A stretch of 64,000 nt of DNA from Haliotis asinina (GCF_037392515.1 NC_090291.1:1142501-1206500); one strand, 5' to 3'. Shown: positions 1-11,189, numbered from the stretch's first letter. Numbers and translations are program-made. Notes: generated by a model from the sequence alone, not told the origin.

Positions 1-96
1 CAATAGGCTAAACAAACAAGACGAAACTCAATCACTTGCACTTATGAGATTCACTGTCGCAGCAATCGGAACACGCCCAGTTATTGTTAATTGCAT

Positions 97-218
97 CCAA
101 TGTGACCGGTCAGCTGACATCAGCTATCATTGCTTGTCACAAGCCTTGATGGCTATGCAAATTGAGCCAGCTTGTGACACGTGGATGGAAGTGGGCGTGT
201 CATCACAAGTGTATAAAG
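97..218 (+). promoter_or_regulatory. Promoter of tandem gene copy 1: CCAAT, octamer, TATA
   Basis: CCAAT at 97-101, ATGCAAAT at 155-162 and TATAAAG at 212-218 stand in this order upstream of the ATG at 276. The octamer is the Oct-1 site characteristic of histone H2B promoters (also found in snRNA genes), and here it lies 49 bp before the TATA box. The same three motifs occur in all four copies, but the copies are so alike that this is not independent evidence. Confidence 0.65.
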
Positions 219-275
219 GCAGTCTTCGTCGCTGCATTGGCATCAGATTTCTGAAATCATCCTACAGTCAACATC

Positions 276-590
276 ATGGAAACGTTCCACCTATACGCCG
301 AACTGTACGAGGCCGAGAGTCGTTTCAAGAAAGCCTGTGAGCAAGTTGTCTTGTTGAATGACAAGCTTGAAGGTCTTCAGCATCGCTATGACAAGGCCCG
401 TCAAGAAAACCACCGTTCGTTCCGTTACAACCTCCGTCTCCGAATGGCCAGTGTGGAAGGCGTTCGCAATGCATACTACGAGTATGCTTGTGAAAAGGCC
501 GAGAAAATAGCTGAACTGAGATATTATGTGGCCGTCAACGCCGAGGTCGACTCTGAAGACTACCAGAGCGACGCCAGCATGGAACACTAG
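276..590 (+). CDS. 104-aa tandem-array protein, copy 1, with histone-type regulatory signals
   Basis: Small intronless gene of unknown function. The predicted protein (starts METFHLYAELYEAE) is rich in Glu, Lys, Arg and Tyr, has no signal peptide or membrane segment, looks helical with possible coiled coil over residues 8-80, and ends in an acidic tail (residues 90-103). It is not a histone and I do not recognise a family. The ATG at 276 is preferred because it lies 58 nt after the TATA box (212-218), giving a short leader. The stop at 588-590 lies 46 nt before a histone-like stem-loop (637-652). The promoter also has CCAAT (97-101) and an ATGCAAAT octamer (155-162). The longer overlapping frame at 44-340 runs through the promoter and is taken as a shadow. 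Confidence 0.72.
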   Translation: METFHLYAELYEAESRFKKACEQVVLLNDKLEGLQHRYDKARQENHRSFRYNLRLRMASVEGVRNAYYEYACEKAEKIAELRYYVAVNAEVDSEDYQSDASMEH

Positions 591-630
591 ATGGGACTTC
601 AGCAGAAACCTTCTTCCTCTTCTCATTAAG

Positions 631-674
631 ACCAAAAGCTCTTGTTAGAGCTACACAAATGTCACAAAAGAATG
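631..674 (+). promoter_or_regulatory. Histone-type mRNA 3' end signal, copy 1
   Basis: A 6-bp stem with a 4-nt loop, AGCTCT-TGTT-AGAGCT, lies at 637-652. It is flanked on the left by ACCAAA and on the right by ACACAAA. The purine-rich stretch CACAAAAGAATG at 663-674 starts about 10 nt after the stem. This is the arrangement of replication-dependent histone mRNAs: stem-loop, cleavage after ACCCA or ACACA, then a histone downstream element bound by U7 snRNA. Differences from the consensus: the outermost pair is A-U rather than G-C, and the loop is UGUU rather than UUUC or UUUU. The nearest AATAAA (397-402 of the second kilobase, 1397-1402) is about 800 nt after the stop. Confidence 0.68.
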
Positions 675-1994
675 CTATGAACATGAAAGTGCTCCATTTC
701 TAATGGCTCGTGAAAACTAAAAGTTTGTACCTCTCAAGAACGTTCATACAGAAACAGATTGTCAACTGAGATGGTCACATTTCATCTGCACTCTCTACAA
801 GTTAACACGGGTGTCGGGAGATTCATTTCTAAGGTTTTCAAATGCACAGGTCCCGTTTATTCACTCCCAAAGTAACAACAAATCCAATGAAAGATACACA
901 GTCCAACTGCCATCAGTGAATTAAAACTATGCCACATAAGTCATTTCCTGCACACCTGTCATGTCGCTGTTTACACATAATTAACACACGTCTGGTCAAA
1001 TAATAATACAGACCGTAACTAACTGCAGTTGCCAACGATTAAGAGTTGCAGTGATTTTCCTAACTGTAAGCAGACGACTAGGCCTCATAAGCATGTGCTT
1101 GTTTCCAGGAGAAGGGGACAATTACTGTCTGAAAATGGAATTGATGAAGTCGAAAATATGCGAGAAGGTATTCCACAGTGACAGGCGTGTCAATTTGTAT
1201 GACTAAATATGCATTGGATAATTGTAAGGCTAGCATTTGAAGATGAATGTGACTGGGCTGCTGTTTTGGTAGAGAGCAGTGGCTTTCTTTTGCCCTTGGC
1301 TTCGTCATTGCAACTTTAGAACGTTGACAAAATAGTGTTTATTTGGCTGTCACGGGGTTTCATTACTCTGTCATGGAAACATAGTCTTGTCACAAGAATA
1401 AAAGTTTGTTATCTTTCGAATAATTGTTCTCAACCACTGAAAGTGCCCTGGATGGACTCTTCTTCTGTAAATTGTCTAGCAGTCTCCAAATGTTACGTGT
1501 AATTCAGGCTTTGTAGGTATGTTGCCTGTGTCTTGACCAACATTTTGGAATTGAATACAATGACGATGAACCTTAAATAATCACAATAACTTGGGTGGAA
1601 ATTGCAGGGCCATGGAGAGGTTTTTCATGTATAAACAACAGATACTGTCACCCTATGTCTCAGTTCCCATACTGATGGTAGGCACTGAGAAGATAGTGTC
1701 TAGCTATCAATCAGCGCCACAATAGGCTAAACAAACAAGACGAAACTCAATCACTTGCACTTATGAGATTCACTGTCGCAGCAATCGGAACACGCCCAGT
1801 TATTGTTAATTGCATCCAATGTGACCGGTCAGCTGACATCAGCTATCATTGCTTGTCACAAGCCTTGATGGCTATGCAAATTGAGCCAGCTTGTGACACG
1901 TGGATGGAAGTGGGCGTGTCATCACAAGTGTATAAAGGCAGTCTTCGTCGCTGCATTGGCATCAGATTTCTGAAATCATCCTACAGTCAACATC

Positions 1995-2309
1995 ATGGAA
2001 ACGTTCCACCTATACGCCGAACTGTACGAGGCCGAGAGTCGTTTCAAGAAAGCCTGTGAGCAAGTTGTCTTGTTGAATGACAAGCTTGAAGGTCTTCAGC
2101 ATCGCTATGACAAGGCCCGTCAAGAAAACCACCGTTCGTTCCGTTACAACCTCCGTCTCCGAATGGCCAGTGTGGAAGGCGTTCGCAATGCATACTACGA
2201 GTATGCTTGTGAAAAGGCCGAGAAAATAGCTGAACTGAGATATTATGTGGCCGTCAACGCCGAGGTCGACTCTGAAGACTACCAGAGCGACGCCAGCATG
2301 GAACACTAG
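1995..2309 (+). CDS. 104-aa tandem-array protein, copy 2
   Basis: The protein is identical to copy 1. The octamer (1874-1881), TATA box (1931-1937) and 3' stem-loop (2356-2371) are all kept. The function is unknown. Identity at both DNA and protein level suggests a recent duplication or homogenisation between neighbouring units. Confidence 0.7.
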   Translation: METFHLYAELYEAESRFKKACEQVVLLNDKLEGLQHRYDKARQENHRSFRYNLRLRMASVEGVRNAYYEYACEKAEKIAELRYYVAVNAEVDSEDYQSDASMEH

Positions 2310-3713
2310 ATGGGACTTCAGCAGAAACCTTCTTCCTCTTCTCATTAAGACCAAAAGCTCTTGTTAGAGCTACACAAATGTCACAAAAGAATGCTATGAA
2401 CATGAAAGTGCTCCATTTCTAATGGCTCGTGAAAACTAAAAGTTTGTACCTCTCAAGAACGTTCATACAGAAACAGATTGTCAACTGAGATGGTCACATT
2501 TCATCTGCACTCTCTACAAGTTAACACGGGTGTCGGGAGATTCATTTCTAAGGTTTTCAAATGCACAGGTCCCGTTTATTCACTCCCAAAGTAACAACAA
2601 ATCCAATGAAAGATACACAGTCCAACTGCCATCAGTGAATTAAAACTATGCCACATAAGTCATTTCCTGCACACCTGTCATGTCGCTGTTTACACATAAT
2701 TAACACACGTCTGGTCAAATAATAATACAGACCGTAACTAACTGCAGTTGCCAACGATTAAGAGTTGCAGTGATTTTCCTAACTGTAAGCAGACGACTAG
2801 GCCTCATAAGCATGTGCTTGTTTCCAGGAGAAGGGGACAATTACTGTCTGAAAATGGAATTGATGAAGTCGAAAATATGCGAGAAGGTATTCCACAGTGA
2901 CAGGCGTGTCAATTTGTATGACTAAATATGCATTGGATAATTGTAAGGCTAGCATTTGAAGATGAATGTGACTGGGCTGCTGTTTTGGTAGAGAGCAGTG
3001 GCTTTCTTTTGCCCTTGGCTTCGTCATTGCAACTTTAGAACGTTGACAAAATAGTGTTTATTTGGCTGTCACGGGGTTTCATTACTCTGTCATGGAAACA
3101 TAGTCTTGTCACAAGAATAAAAGTTTGTTATCTTTCGAATAATTGTTCTCAACCACTGAAAGTGCCCTGGATGGACTCTTCTTCTGTAAATTGTCTAGCA
3201 GTCTCCAAATGTTACGTGTAATTCGGGCTTTGTAGGTATGTTGCCTGTGTCTTGACCAACATTTTGGAATTGAATACAATGACGATGAACCTTAAATAAT
3301 CACAATAACTTGGGTGGAAATTGCAGGGCCATGGAGGGGCCTTTCATGTATAAACAACAGATACTGTCACCCTATGTCTCAGTTCCCATACTGATGGTAG
3401 GCACTGAGAAGATAGTGTCTAGCTATCAATCAGCGCCACAATAGGCTAAACAAACAAGACGAAACTCAATCACTTGCACTTATGAGATTCACTGTCGCAG
3501 CAATCGGAACACGCCCAGTTATTGTTAATTGCATCCAATGTGACCGGTCAGCTGACATCAGCTATCATTGCTTGTCACAAGCCTTGATGGCTATGCAAAT
3601 TGAGCCAGCTTGTGACACGTGGATGGAAGTGGGCGTGTCATCACAAGTGTATAAAGGCAGTCTTCGTCGCTGCATTGGCATCAGATTTCTGAAATCATCC
3701 TACAGTCAACATC

Positions 3714-4028
3714 ATGGAAACGTTCCACCTATACGCCGAACTGTACGAGGCCGAGAGTCGTTTCAAGAAAGCCTGTGAGCATGTTGTCTTGTTGAATGAC
3801 AAGCTTGAAGGTCTTCAGCATCGCTATGACAAGGCCCGTCAAGAAAACCACCGTTCGTTCCGTTACAACCTCCGTCTCCGAATGGCCAGTGTGGAAGGCG
3901 TTCGCAATGCATACTACGAGTATGCTTGTGGAAAGGCCGAGAAAATAGCTGAACTGAGATATTATGTGGCCGTCAACACCGAGGTCCACTCTGAAGACTA
4001 CCAGAGCGACGCCAGCATGGAACACTAG
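3714..4028 (+). CDS. 104-aa tandem-array protein, copy 3, diverged
   Basis: Same gene as copies 1 and 2 with four amino-acid changes: Q23H, E73G, A89T and D92H. I see no synonymous change in the reading frame, so this copy does not look protected by purifying selection. The octamer, TATA box and 3' stem-loop (4075-4090) are intact. It may be a copy drifting away from function, or one under altered selection. Confidence 0.62.
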   Translation: METFHLYAELYEAESRFKKACEHVVLLNDKLEGLQHRYDKARQENHRSFRYNLRLRMASVEGVRNAYYEYACGKAEKIAELRYYVAVNTEVHSEDYQSDASMEH

Positions 4029-5422
4029 ATGCGACTTCAGCAGAAATCTTCTTCCTCTTCTCATTAAGACCAAAAGCTCTTGTTAGAGCTACACAAATGT
4101 CACAAAAGAATGCTATGAACATGAAAGTGCTCCAGTTCTAATGGCTCGTGAAAACTAAAAGTTTGTACCTCTCAAGAACGTTCATACAGAAACAGATTGT
4201 CAACTGAGATGGTCACATTTCATCTGCACTCTCTACAAGTTAACACGGGTGTCGGGAGATTCATTTCTAAGGTTTTCAAATGCACAGGTCCCGTTTATTC
4301 ACTCCCAAAGTAACAACAAATCCAATGAAAGATACACAGTCCAACTGCCATCAGTGAATTAAAACTATGCCACATAAGTCATTTCCTGCACACCTGTCAT
4401 GTCGCTGTTTACACATAATTAACACACGTCTGGTCAAATAATAATACAGACCGTAACTAACTGCAGTTGCCAACGATTAAGAGTTGCAGTGATTTTCCTA
4501 ACTGTAAGCAGACGACTAGGCCTCATAAGCATGTGCTTGTTTCCAGGAGAAGGGGACAATTACTGTCTGAAAATGAAATTGATGAAGTCGAAAATATGCG
4601 AGAAGGTATTCCACAGTGACAGGCGTGTCAATTTGTATGACTAAATATGCATTGGATAATTGTAAGGCTAGCATTTGAAGATGAATGTGACTGGGCTGCT
4701 GTTTTGGTAGAGAGCAGTGGCTTTCTTTTGCCCTTGGCTTCGTCATTGCAACTTTAGAACGTTGACAAAATAGTGTTTATTTGGCTGTCACGGGGTTTCA
4801 TTACTCTGCCATGGAAACATAGTCTTGTCACAAGAATAAAAGTTTGTTATCTTTCGAATAATTGTTCTCAACCACTGAAAGTGCCCTGGATGGACTCTTC
4901 TTCTGTAAATTGTCTAGCAGTCTCCAAATGTTACGTGTAATTCGGGCTTTGTAGGTATGTTGCCTGTGTCTTGACCAACATTTTGGAATTGAATACAATG
5001 ACGATGAACCTTAAATAATCACAATTACTTTGCAGGGCCATGGAGGGGCCTTTCGTGTATAAACAACAGATACTGTCATCCTATGTCTCAGTTCCCATAC
5101 TGATGGTAGGCACTGGGAAGATAGTGTCTAGCTATCAATCAGGACCACAATAGGCTAAACAAACAAGATGAAACTCAATCACTTGCACTTATGAGATTCA
5201 CTGTCGCAGCAATCGGAACACGCCCAGTTATTGTTAATTGCATCCAATGTGACCGGTCAGCTGACATCAGCTATCATTGCTTGTCACAAGCCTTGATGGC
5301 TATGCAAATTGAGCCAGCTTGTGACATGTGGATGGAAGTGGGCGTGTTATCACAAGTGTATAAAGGCAGTCTTCATCGCTGCATTGGCATCAGATTTCTG
5401 AAATCATCCTACAATCAACATC

Positions 5423-5698
5423 ATGGAAACGTTCCACCTATACGCCGAACTGTACGAGGCCGAGAGTCGTTTCAAGAAAGCCTGTGAGCAAGTTGTCTTG
5501 TTGAATGACAAGCTTGAAGGTCTTCAGCATCGCTATGACAAGGCCCGTCAAGAAAACCACCGTTCGTTCCGTTACAACCTCCGTCTCCGAATGGCCAGTG
5601 TGGAAGGCGTTCGCAATGCATACTACGAGTATGCTTGTGAAAAGGCCGAGAAAATAGCTGAACTGAGATATTGCTGTGGAAAATCCACATCACTTTGA
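5423..5698 (+). pseudogene. 104-aa tandem-array gene, copy 4, 3'-truncated
   Basis: The promoter and first 83 codons match copy 1. At about 5672 the sequence changes to a Tc1-like transposon end, so the frame finishes with eight unrelated residues and a stop at 5696-5698. The 3' stem-loop is lost. The transposon boundary therefore also marks the end of the array. Confidence 0.85.
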
Positions 5699-6215
5699 GA
5701 AATTGGCATTCGGTGAAGGACTTTCAAGGTTAAATCATTTTGTCATGTCTTGACCTTGTGACTCGCCGTTGAAAGAATGTATGCTGGAGATTACCAATCT
5801 TCTGTTGCCAGGCGTCTGAATGTTAGTCTGAGGAAGATATCATGGCTTGCAGTTCGTTGCAACCAAACAGGTGTAACAAATTACCGTCCCCGTACAGGCA
5901 GACCTCGAGTTACCACCACTGCAAACCAAGATCGGTACATTATGGCACTACTGTTGCGTGATTATACTGCCTCTGGTGAGCGCACAACAACAATGGTGCC
6001 TGCACTTCAGAGGATATCCGGTCAAACTGTACGGAACAGGTTGAAAGAGATTGGTCTGAGAGCTAGGAAAACCGACGTCAGGGTCGTGCTACGTCGTCAC
6101 AATCGCTCTCAACATCTCCGTTATCTGAAAGTATCCCCTTGGTTGTACAGACATTACCTTTTTCTACATGGTGTAAAATTTCATGCACTAAAGTCTATTT
6201 GTGGACGAGTTATAC
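5673..6215 (+). mobile_element. Tc1/mariner-superfamily transposon fragment (Tc1-like)
   Basis: The frame at 5777-6223 encodes the N-terminal DNA-binding part of a Tc1-like transposase: a helix-turn-helix (SVARRLNVSLRKISWL), the linker GRPRVTT, and a second helical region ending RISGQTVRNRLKEIGLRAR. The catalytic DDE domain is missing, so this is a 5' fragment. Its left edge is the break in array copy 4, and begins with the short palindrome GTGGAAAATCCAC. I find no matching right terminal repeat. It cannot transpose by itself. Confidence 0.8.
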
Positions 6216-6379
6216 ATGTTTGACAATTGACAATATTACAGTTTCGCAACAGATTCCTCATCTATGTGTTTCTTTTTTCGACCTTCTTTTTTCGAGATAG
6301 TACAGTACTGCACACGAATCTCTATCTTACTGATGACAGCAGCTTGTTAAAAGGAATGATTGTGACGTTCAGTCACTTA

Positions 6380-6790
6380 CAGCATGTAAATATCTTCACA
6401 CCATCAGATGTAGACAAGTATAAACGACCACGAGAACCTACACACAGTCCCCGTGGACTCATGACACCGTCCTGTCGTGGCACAATTTTTCTTACAAACT
6501 GTCCTGACTCAGTCAGATGGATGAGTAAGTCCGAGACCATCATCAAGATGTCGCCTGTGCTTGGTTCCACCATCAGACACCAGGATGTAGGGAGACTTTA
6601 GGATGAATGCACCCTTTTGACCAGGATAAACTGACTTCAGCACGTGTCCCGACATATCCAGGATATCCGCTAGCGTAACAAGGGGCGGTTGTGACCAGGC
6701 GAGATAAAACTGGAATTTGGACTTCGTTATCAACAGGAACAGATGTATCCTGCACTGTGGCCGTGACAACTCACGTGATACATTTACGAG
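6380..6790 (-). pseudogene. TRIM/NHL gene fragment (degenerate copy)
   Basis: Minus-strand translation in two frames gives IHLTESGQFVRKIVPRQDG and ILDMSGHVLKSVYPGQKG, matching the C-terminal beta-propeller of the TRIM-like gene at 13600-15928 (IHLTESGQFVRNILTSQDG and ILDMSGHVLKSVCQNHEGG). About 240 bp between the two blocks is absent compared with that gene, and the frame shifts between them. No RING, B-box or start codon is present. It is a truncated duplicate of the neighbouring gene or of a close paralogue. Confidence 0.82.
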
Positions 6791-6851
6791 TTGACAAACC
6801 GGACTTACCCGAGACAGTCGGCTGGAAGAAATGGTGAAACTTTATGGAGTG

Positions 6852-6961
6852 TTAACTTCTTTATTTACACAATAGCGACATTTCGGTATTAGTTTCTTAT
6901 GCCGTTTTCAAGCATATGGTTCTCAAGTAGAACGTTACTATTGTGAAAATAAAGAAGTTGA
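6852..6961. repeat. Fold-back (hairpin) element
   Basis: The left arm at 6852-6882 (TTAACTTCTTTATTTACACA...) and right arm at 6931-6961 are imperfect inverted repeats of about 31 bp around a 48-bp spacer. The structure suggests a small MITE-like or hairpin element. No coding capacity. The surrounding 6790-7280 holds nothing else I can support. Confidence 0.6.
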
Positions 6962-7289
6962 TCATCCATTATGTTTTGTCATCTCTAGGAGACACCAGAC
7001 TCCGATTCTGCTACATGAGACGTAGGATAATGTGGTTATGAACGAGTATTTTCTTACATTAAGTTCTGAGTTTGCAGCATCAGATGAGAGTAACTTTGTT
7101 GCAATATTTCAGCTCATTATTCCAGAATGAGGATTATATCACTTGCTTTATCTGTAAACCACTGGCATACAGCATACACAATGGGGACGAAGCCTGGAAG
7201 TATGTTTTACAAGCAACTAAGAAGATCATGTCGCATGCACATAGACATTAATACAGAATATAATTAGTTCAGTCATCTTTAAATAAGTT

Positions 7290-8100
7290 ATGATATAGAG
7301 GCCATTTAGAATAAATTTCGACTTTACAGCTTTTGTTGAAGGAAACACATTTTTCAATACTAGATCCCAATTTCAACTCCCTTCTGAACTGAGCAATATT
7401 TGGTAAAGCAGAACTGAACTTGCATTTATGCAATTATATTTTCCCAGTAATATGAAAAATTCGAAAACAGGGTCAGTAAGAACATTTTTCTTACAGCCAA
7501 ATATTATCAGTTCCATAGTGATGAGTGTGAGATTATGTATGTGATCACAACCTTCTGTTAACCATGATAAACAATTTTACCAAAAGATTTGCACAAATTC
7601 ACATTCCCAAAACAAGTGGCAAATAGATTCCTTTTCTTCATTACAGAATAAACATAAATCTGAATCTTTAATTTATTTTTTGAAAGGAATTGTATTGGTA
7701 GTTAAATTTCTATGGAGTATCCTGTACTGAAACCATCTCATTTTGGTGTTGATTTAAACGATTTTAGGAAAATTCCAGTACCAGTCAAATGCTCTTGCCA
7801 TTTTAACTGTACCCTTGGTGTCCTGTTTGAAGAACAGAGGAAAAAGTAATAGGCCTTGTTGATTGAAAGTAACAGCCGAGTAATAGGTGTATATCCTGCA
7901 CACGTTCCAGTGTTTTCTTTCACTATTGGCAAGTCAGCAAACTATTTTCTTATGACACCATAATATTCTAAAAAAACACACATTCATCTGATACCTTTCA
8001 TTAAATCAGCCACAGACAGATAACTGCCATATTCAACAAGATCACACATTTGAGAGATACCTTTTTGGAACCATTCTTCATAAAAAAGCTTTTTATCTAC
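7290..8100 (-). mobile_element. L1/Tx1-like LINE, 3' part of ORF2, degenerate
   Basis: Read on the minus strand, the region gives KGISQMCDLVEYGSYLS, the block RWFQYRILHRNL, and a cysteine/histidine block DSDLCLFCNEEKESICHLFW. These are typical of the C-terminal part of L1-clade ORF2, after the reverse transcriptase. Several stops and frame changes interrupt it. It lies head-to-head with the plus-strand reverse transcriptase fragment at 8240-9125, which suggests two insertions or an inversion inside one element. Confidence 0.75.
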
Positions 8101-8239
8101 AACGACATTGCTATTATAACAAATATATGATCAGACAAGAAATCTTCAAAATTATCAGGTTTAATTTAACTTGAAAAATCATAAAAGCATGAAAACAATC
8201 AATCCAGAAAGGACTTTTTAGATTACTGACTATTTCGTT

Positions 8240-9125
8240 CAAATTCGCTACATTTGGAAACCTAAGCGTTTTCTCACGAATTAGAGGCCCACTTAATGTA
8301 GTTTACAAAATGTCTTGTTCATGTATTGCAGAAAGGCTTAAAAAAGTTCTACCTATTCTAAGTAATAGTGACCAAATTGGATTTATGTCCAATAGATATA
8401 TTGGTGACAACATAAGAATTGTTTATGATGTTTAGTTTTTTAACAGAATCACAAAATATTCCAGGTATGTTATTAAAAGTTGATTTTGCTAAAGCATTTG
8501 ATTCTGTTTCATGGACTTTTATACAGAAACATTATCTTTCTTCGGCTTTGGACCTTTCATAAGAAGGTGGATTGAAGGTTTTTTTATGAGGATATTTAAT
8601 CTTGTATTACTATAAATGGCTAAATGTCCTATTCTTTTGGGGTTCTAAGGGGGTGTAGACAGGGAGACCCCTTGTCGCCGTATATTATTCTGCTGTGAGG
8701 GGGAATATTGGCAGGCATTGTGCGTGCAAGCAAGGATATAAAGGGCATAGAGGCAGATTATACTGACTTTCTTTTTGATGGGAGCAAATGTTCTCTTCAA
8801 GCTGTTGTTGAAGTCTGTTGTGGATGGCTGTGCCTGTATGTCAGGTTTGAAGATTAATTATGATAAATCCCAGGTAATATGGAATGGCGGTATGAAAAAC
8901 AGTGCAAAAAGATATATACATGTATCTCATTTAAAACGTCCGTGGACCCCCTCAACATTCACTATTTCAGATATTGTTCAGTGCAATTATAGCTCAAAAC
9001 TTTTTGAATTAAAACAGGTGATGAATAAATGGATAATCAAAATTTTAATCCCGCTTCGAAAGATTGCTTTGATCAAATGGTTATATATGTCCAAACGTAA
9101 AACGCGATTTGGTGGCCCAAAATAA
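8240..9125 (+). mobile_element. L1/Tx1-like LINE, reverse transcriptase fragment, degenerate
   Basis: The plus-strand pieces, in several frames, read AERLKKVLPILSNSDQIGFM, RYIGDNIR, LLKVDFAKAFDSVSW, GCRQGDPLSPYI and MSGLKINYDKSQVIW, in the order of an L1-clade reverse transcriptase. The YADD-like catalytic block is degraded to ADYTDF near 8753. Multiple stops and frameshifts make it a dead copy. Confidence 0.8.
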
Positions 9126-11185
9126 AAAAGCTCATGTTCACTGCAGAACACAGTGGCGATTGTGTGTGTCAGACAATATCAAATACAAAAATTCAATCAA
9201 ATTAGAAATTTGTATAGCGCTACATATCCAAAATCCTGCCCATGTGTGCTGAATGGAATGATCGTTTAAACAGGAAGGTTTTGAGACAAGACCGGACACT
9301 GTTGATATTTTCCGAGTTTCCGACATTTTCAGGCTGTGCTAAATGGTCTGTCCCCGTAAGTTGTGGTCCAGGAAGATGGAACATCTAAGCTTTGCTGACT
9401 AGTTGGTCTGAATGGACTTTCAAGCTTGTGAAGGTTTACTACTTACTGGAATAGAGAAAGCTCATTAAGGGCTTGTAATGAAACACAAGATGTTTGAATA
9501 CAACTTTGTCACTTACAGGGAGCCAGTGTAATTCCTTAAGGACTGGTGTTATGAGCCTGGTAGCTGCGTTTTAAACACGCGTCCATGTACGGCTGCTGTA
9601 GTCCAGAAAGTAAACTGTTGCAATAGTCCAGATGATATGTCATGTCACAAATTCATGGATTAGACATTTTACTGGAGGTGTGTCCATGTACCTGCTAAAG
9701 TGTCTGGTGTTCCTTTACTGAGACAATACCTGCAAGATGCAAGGCTCGTATAGTTTGATTCACGCAAGTTGGCTGAAGTGTAGTACCCGATACCATGTGT
9801 TTTGTTAGTGACGACCGAGAGGTAGTTGCTTGACCGGTTTTGATCAGTAGTCAGAATTTCAGGTCTCATCTGACATATGACGGGTACCCAACAACCTGTG
9901 ACGTCATCAACATTAACATACAAAAGGGGAAGTTACTCCTGAAATCAGTTCTCCTGGAACACCGATAAGCTTAACATTACACCATGCTTAAAACAGTTCG
10001 GAATTAACATTGACGTTATCAGTAAGATAAATATTTTGTTCACTGGTCCCTCGGGGACCATGGGTTGAGGTACCTTCGATGTCAATTTTGAAGTGTTTGA
10101 ATCGTGAGTATTCACTTCAGCCAGCCTGTGTGAATCAAACGATTCGAATCTTGCATCTTGTTTTCCGGAAGGTACTGTCTTATTAAAGTCGCCGCGATGT
10201 AATTTGTCTTATTAATATTCACAGGGACTAGATTTGAACGTTTTGTAAAAATTTATTTATTAGAATGTGAGGCATTTTTTTTCGTAGCCATCGCTAGATA
10301 GGGCGGACGACAGAAGAAAACAGATTAAGAGTTATCTCCCTTCCATTCGAGATAGCTACCACAAAATACGGATTGAGTTGCTACTGGCAGTGGGGTGTAA
10401 TCTAATAACCTCACTTGTACACGGGGTGCATTGAAAATAATAGAATAGCGCTCAAACAATTATACAACAGAATACAAATACTGATGGAGCGCCGCACAAT
10501 CGGCAGGTGACATATTAATAATCATTCTCAAGTTGGCGACAGAAACAGTCTACGTTTCTTCATTGCAAGAAATATATGATTCTCTAAACTTTCCATGATA
10601 CGTGCATTGGTTGATGTTAAACTCAGATATAGGTTATGTTCTCAAGGACATTTCCAGTGATATCTTGGTAGTAATGATTGCCTTAATTTGTCAAAAAAAT
10701 GGGTATTGTAGAACATGAAATTCTGGAACAATACATAACGGACATGGGCGTTCTTCCCTCTTTAACCCGAGTTTCCGCCCCATTTCAATCATTAAGCAGC
10801 GATTAGAAAACAATGTGCAGAGCGATAGATTTTCACTGATATACTAGACAGATAACTTTCAAAAGCTCACCGCAGTTTTAACTGACCGATATAAAGATGA
10901 TTTAGAGCACTGATTTCAACTTTCGAACCACCCCTGGTTGTCAGTATCAACACACCTCTGCTTGAACGACTGAATGAAGGAGGGGATGTTGTTAACCCCT
11001 TGATCGGAACACCGACCCAAATATTACTCCATATTCAAAGAGCAGAGTTTAACTCGAAAGGGCCAACAAACAATACCCTTGTTCGGTACACACTTTTCAT
11101 ACTGATAAACGTGACGTATTATTGTATTATTAACATTATTATTTTGATAGAGTAACCTAACCCAATACTTATTAATCTTGACATA
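9126..11185. other. Intergenic sequence without a supported gene
   Basis: No open frame here shows a recognisable family or plausible splice structure. The stretch at 9360-9930 could be an old repeat, but I cannot assign it. Base composition is ordinary and AT-rich. Confidence 0.6.
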
Positions 11186-11189
11186 ATTA

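Larger units (their letters stand above)
1..5672 (+). repeat. Tandem array of a 1.72 kb unit, three full copies plus a truncated fourth
   Basis: The same sequence recurs at 1-1719, 1720-3438, 3439-5147 and 5148-5672, with periods of 1719, 1719 and 1709 bp. Copies 1 and 2 are almost identical; copy 3 has scattered substitutions and a roughly 10-bp shortening near 5025. Copy 4 stops abruptly at about 5672, where a Tc1-like sequence begins. Position 1 of the window already lies at the same phase as 1720, so the array probably continues to the left. Each unit has one convincing gene and about 1.1 kb of spacer in which I see no second gene. Confidence 0.97.

Noticed and set aside
44-340. 98-codon open frame repeated in each array unit
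   Set aside because: It runs through the CCAAT, octamer and TATA elements and overlaps the 104-aa gene in another frame; no promoter of its own is visible.
1078-1308. 76-codon minus-strand frame in the array spacer, present in three copies
   Set aside because: Its conservation only mirrors the overall near-identity of the units; no promoter or 3' signal is visible.
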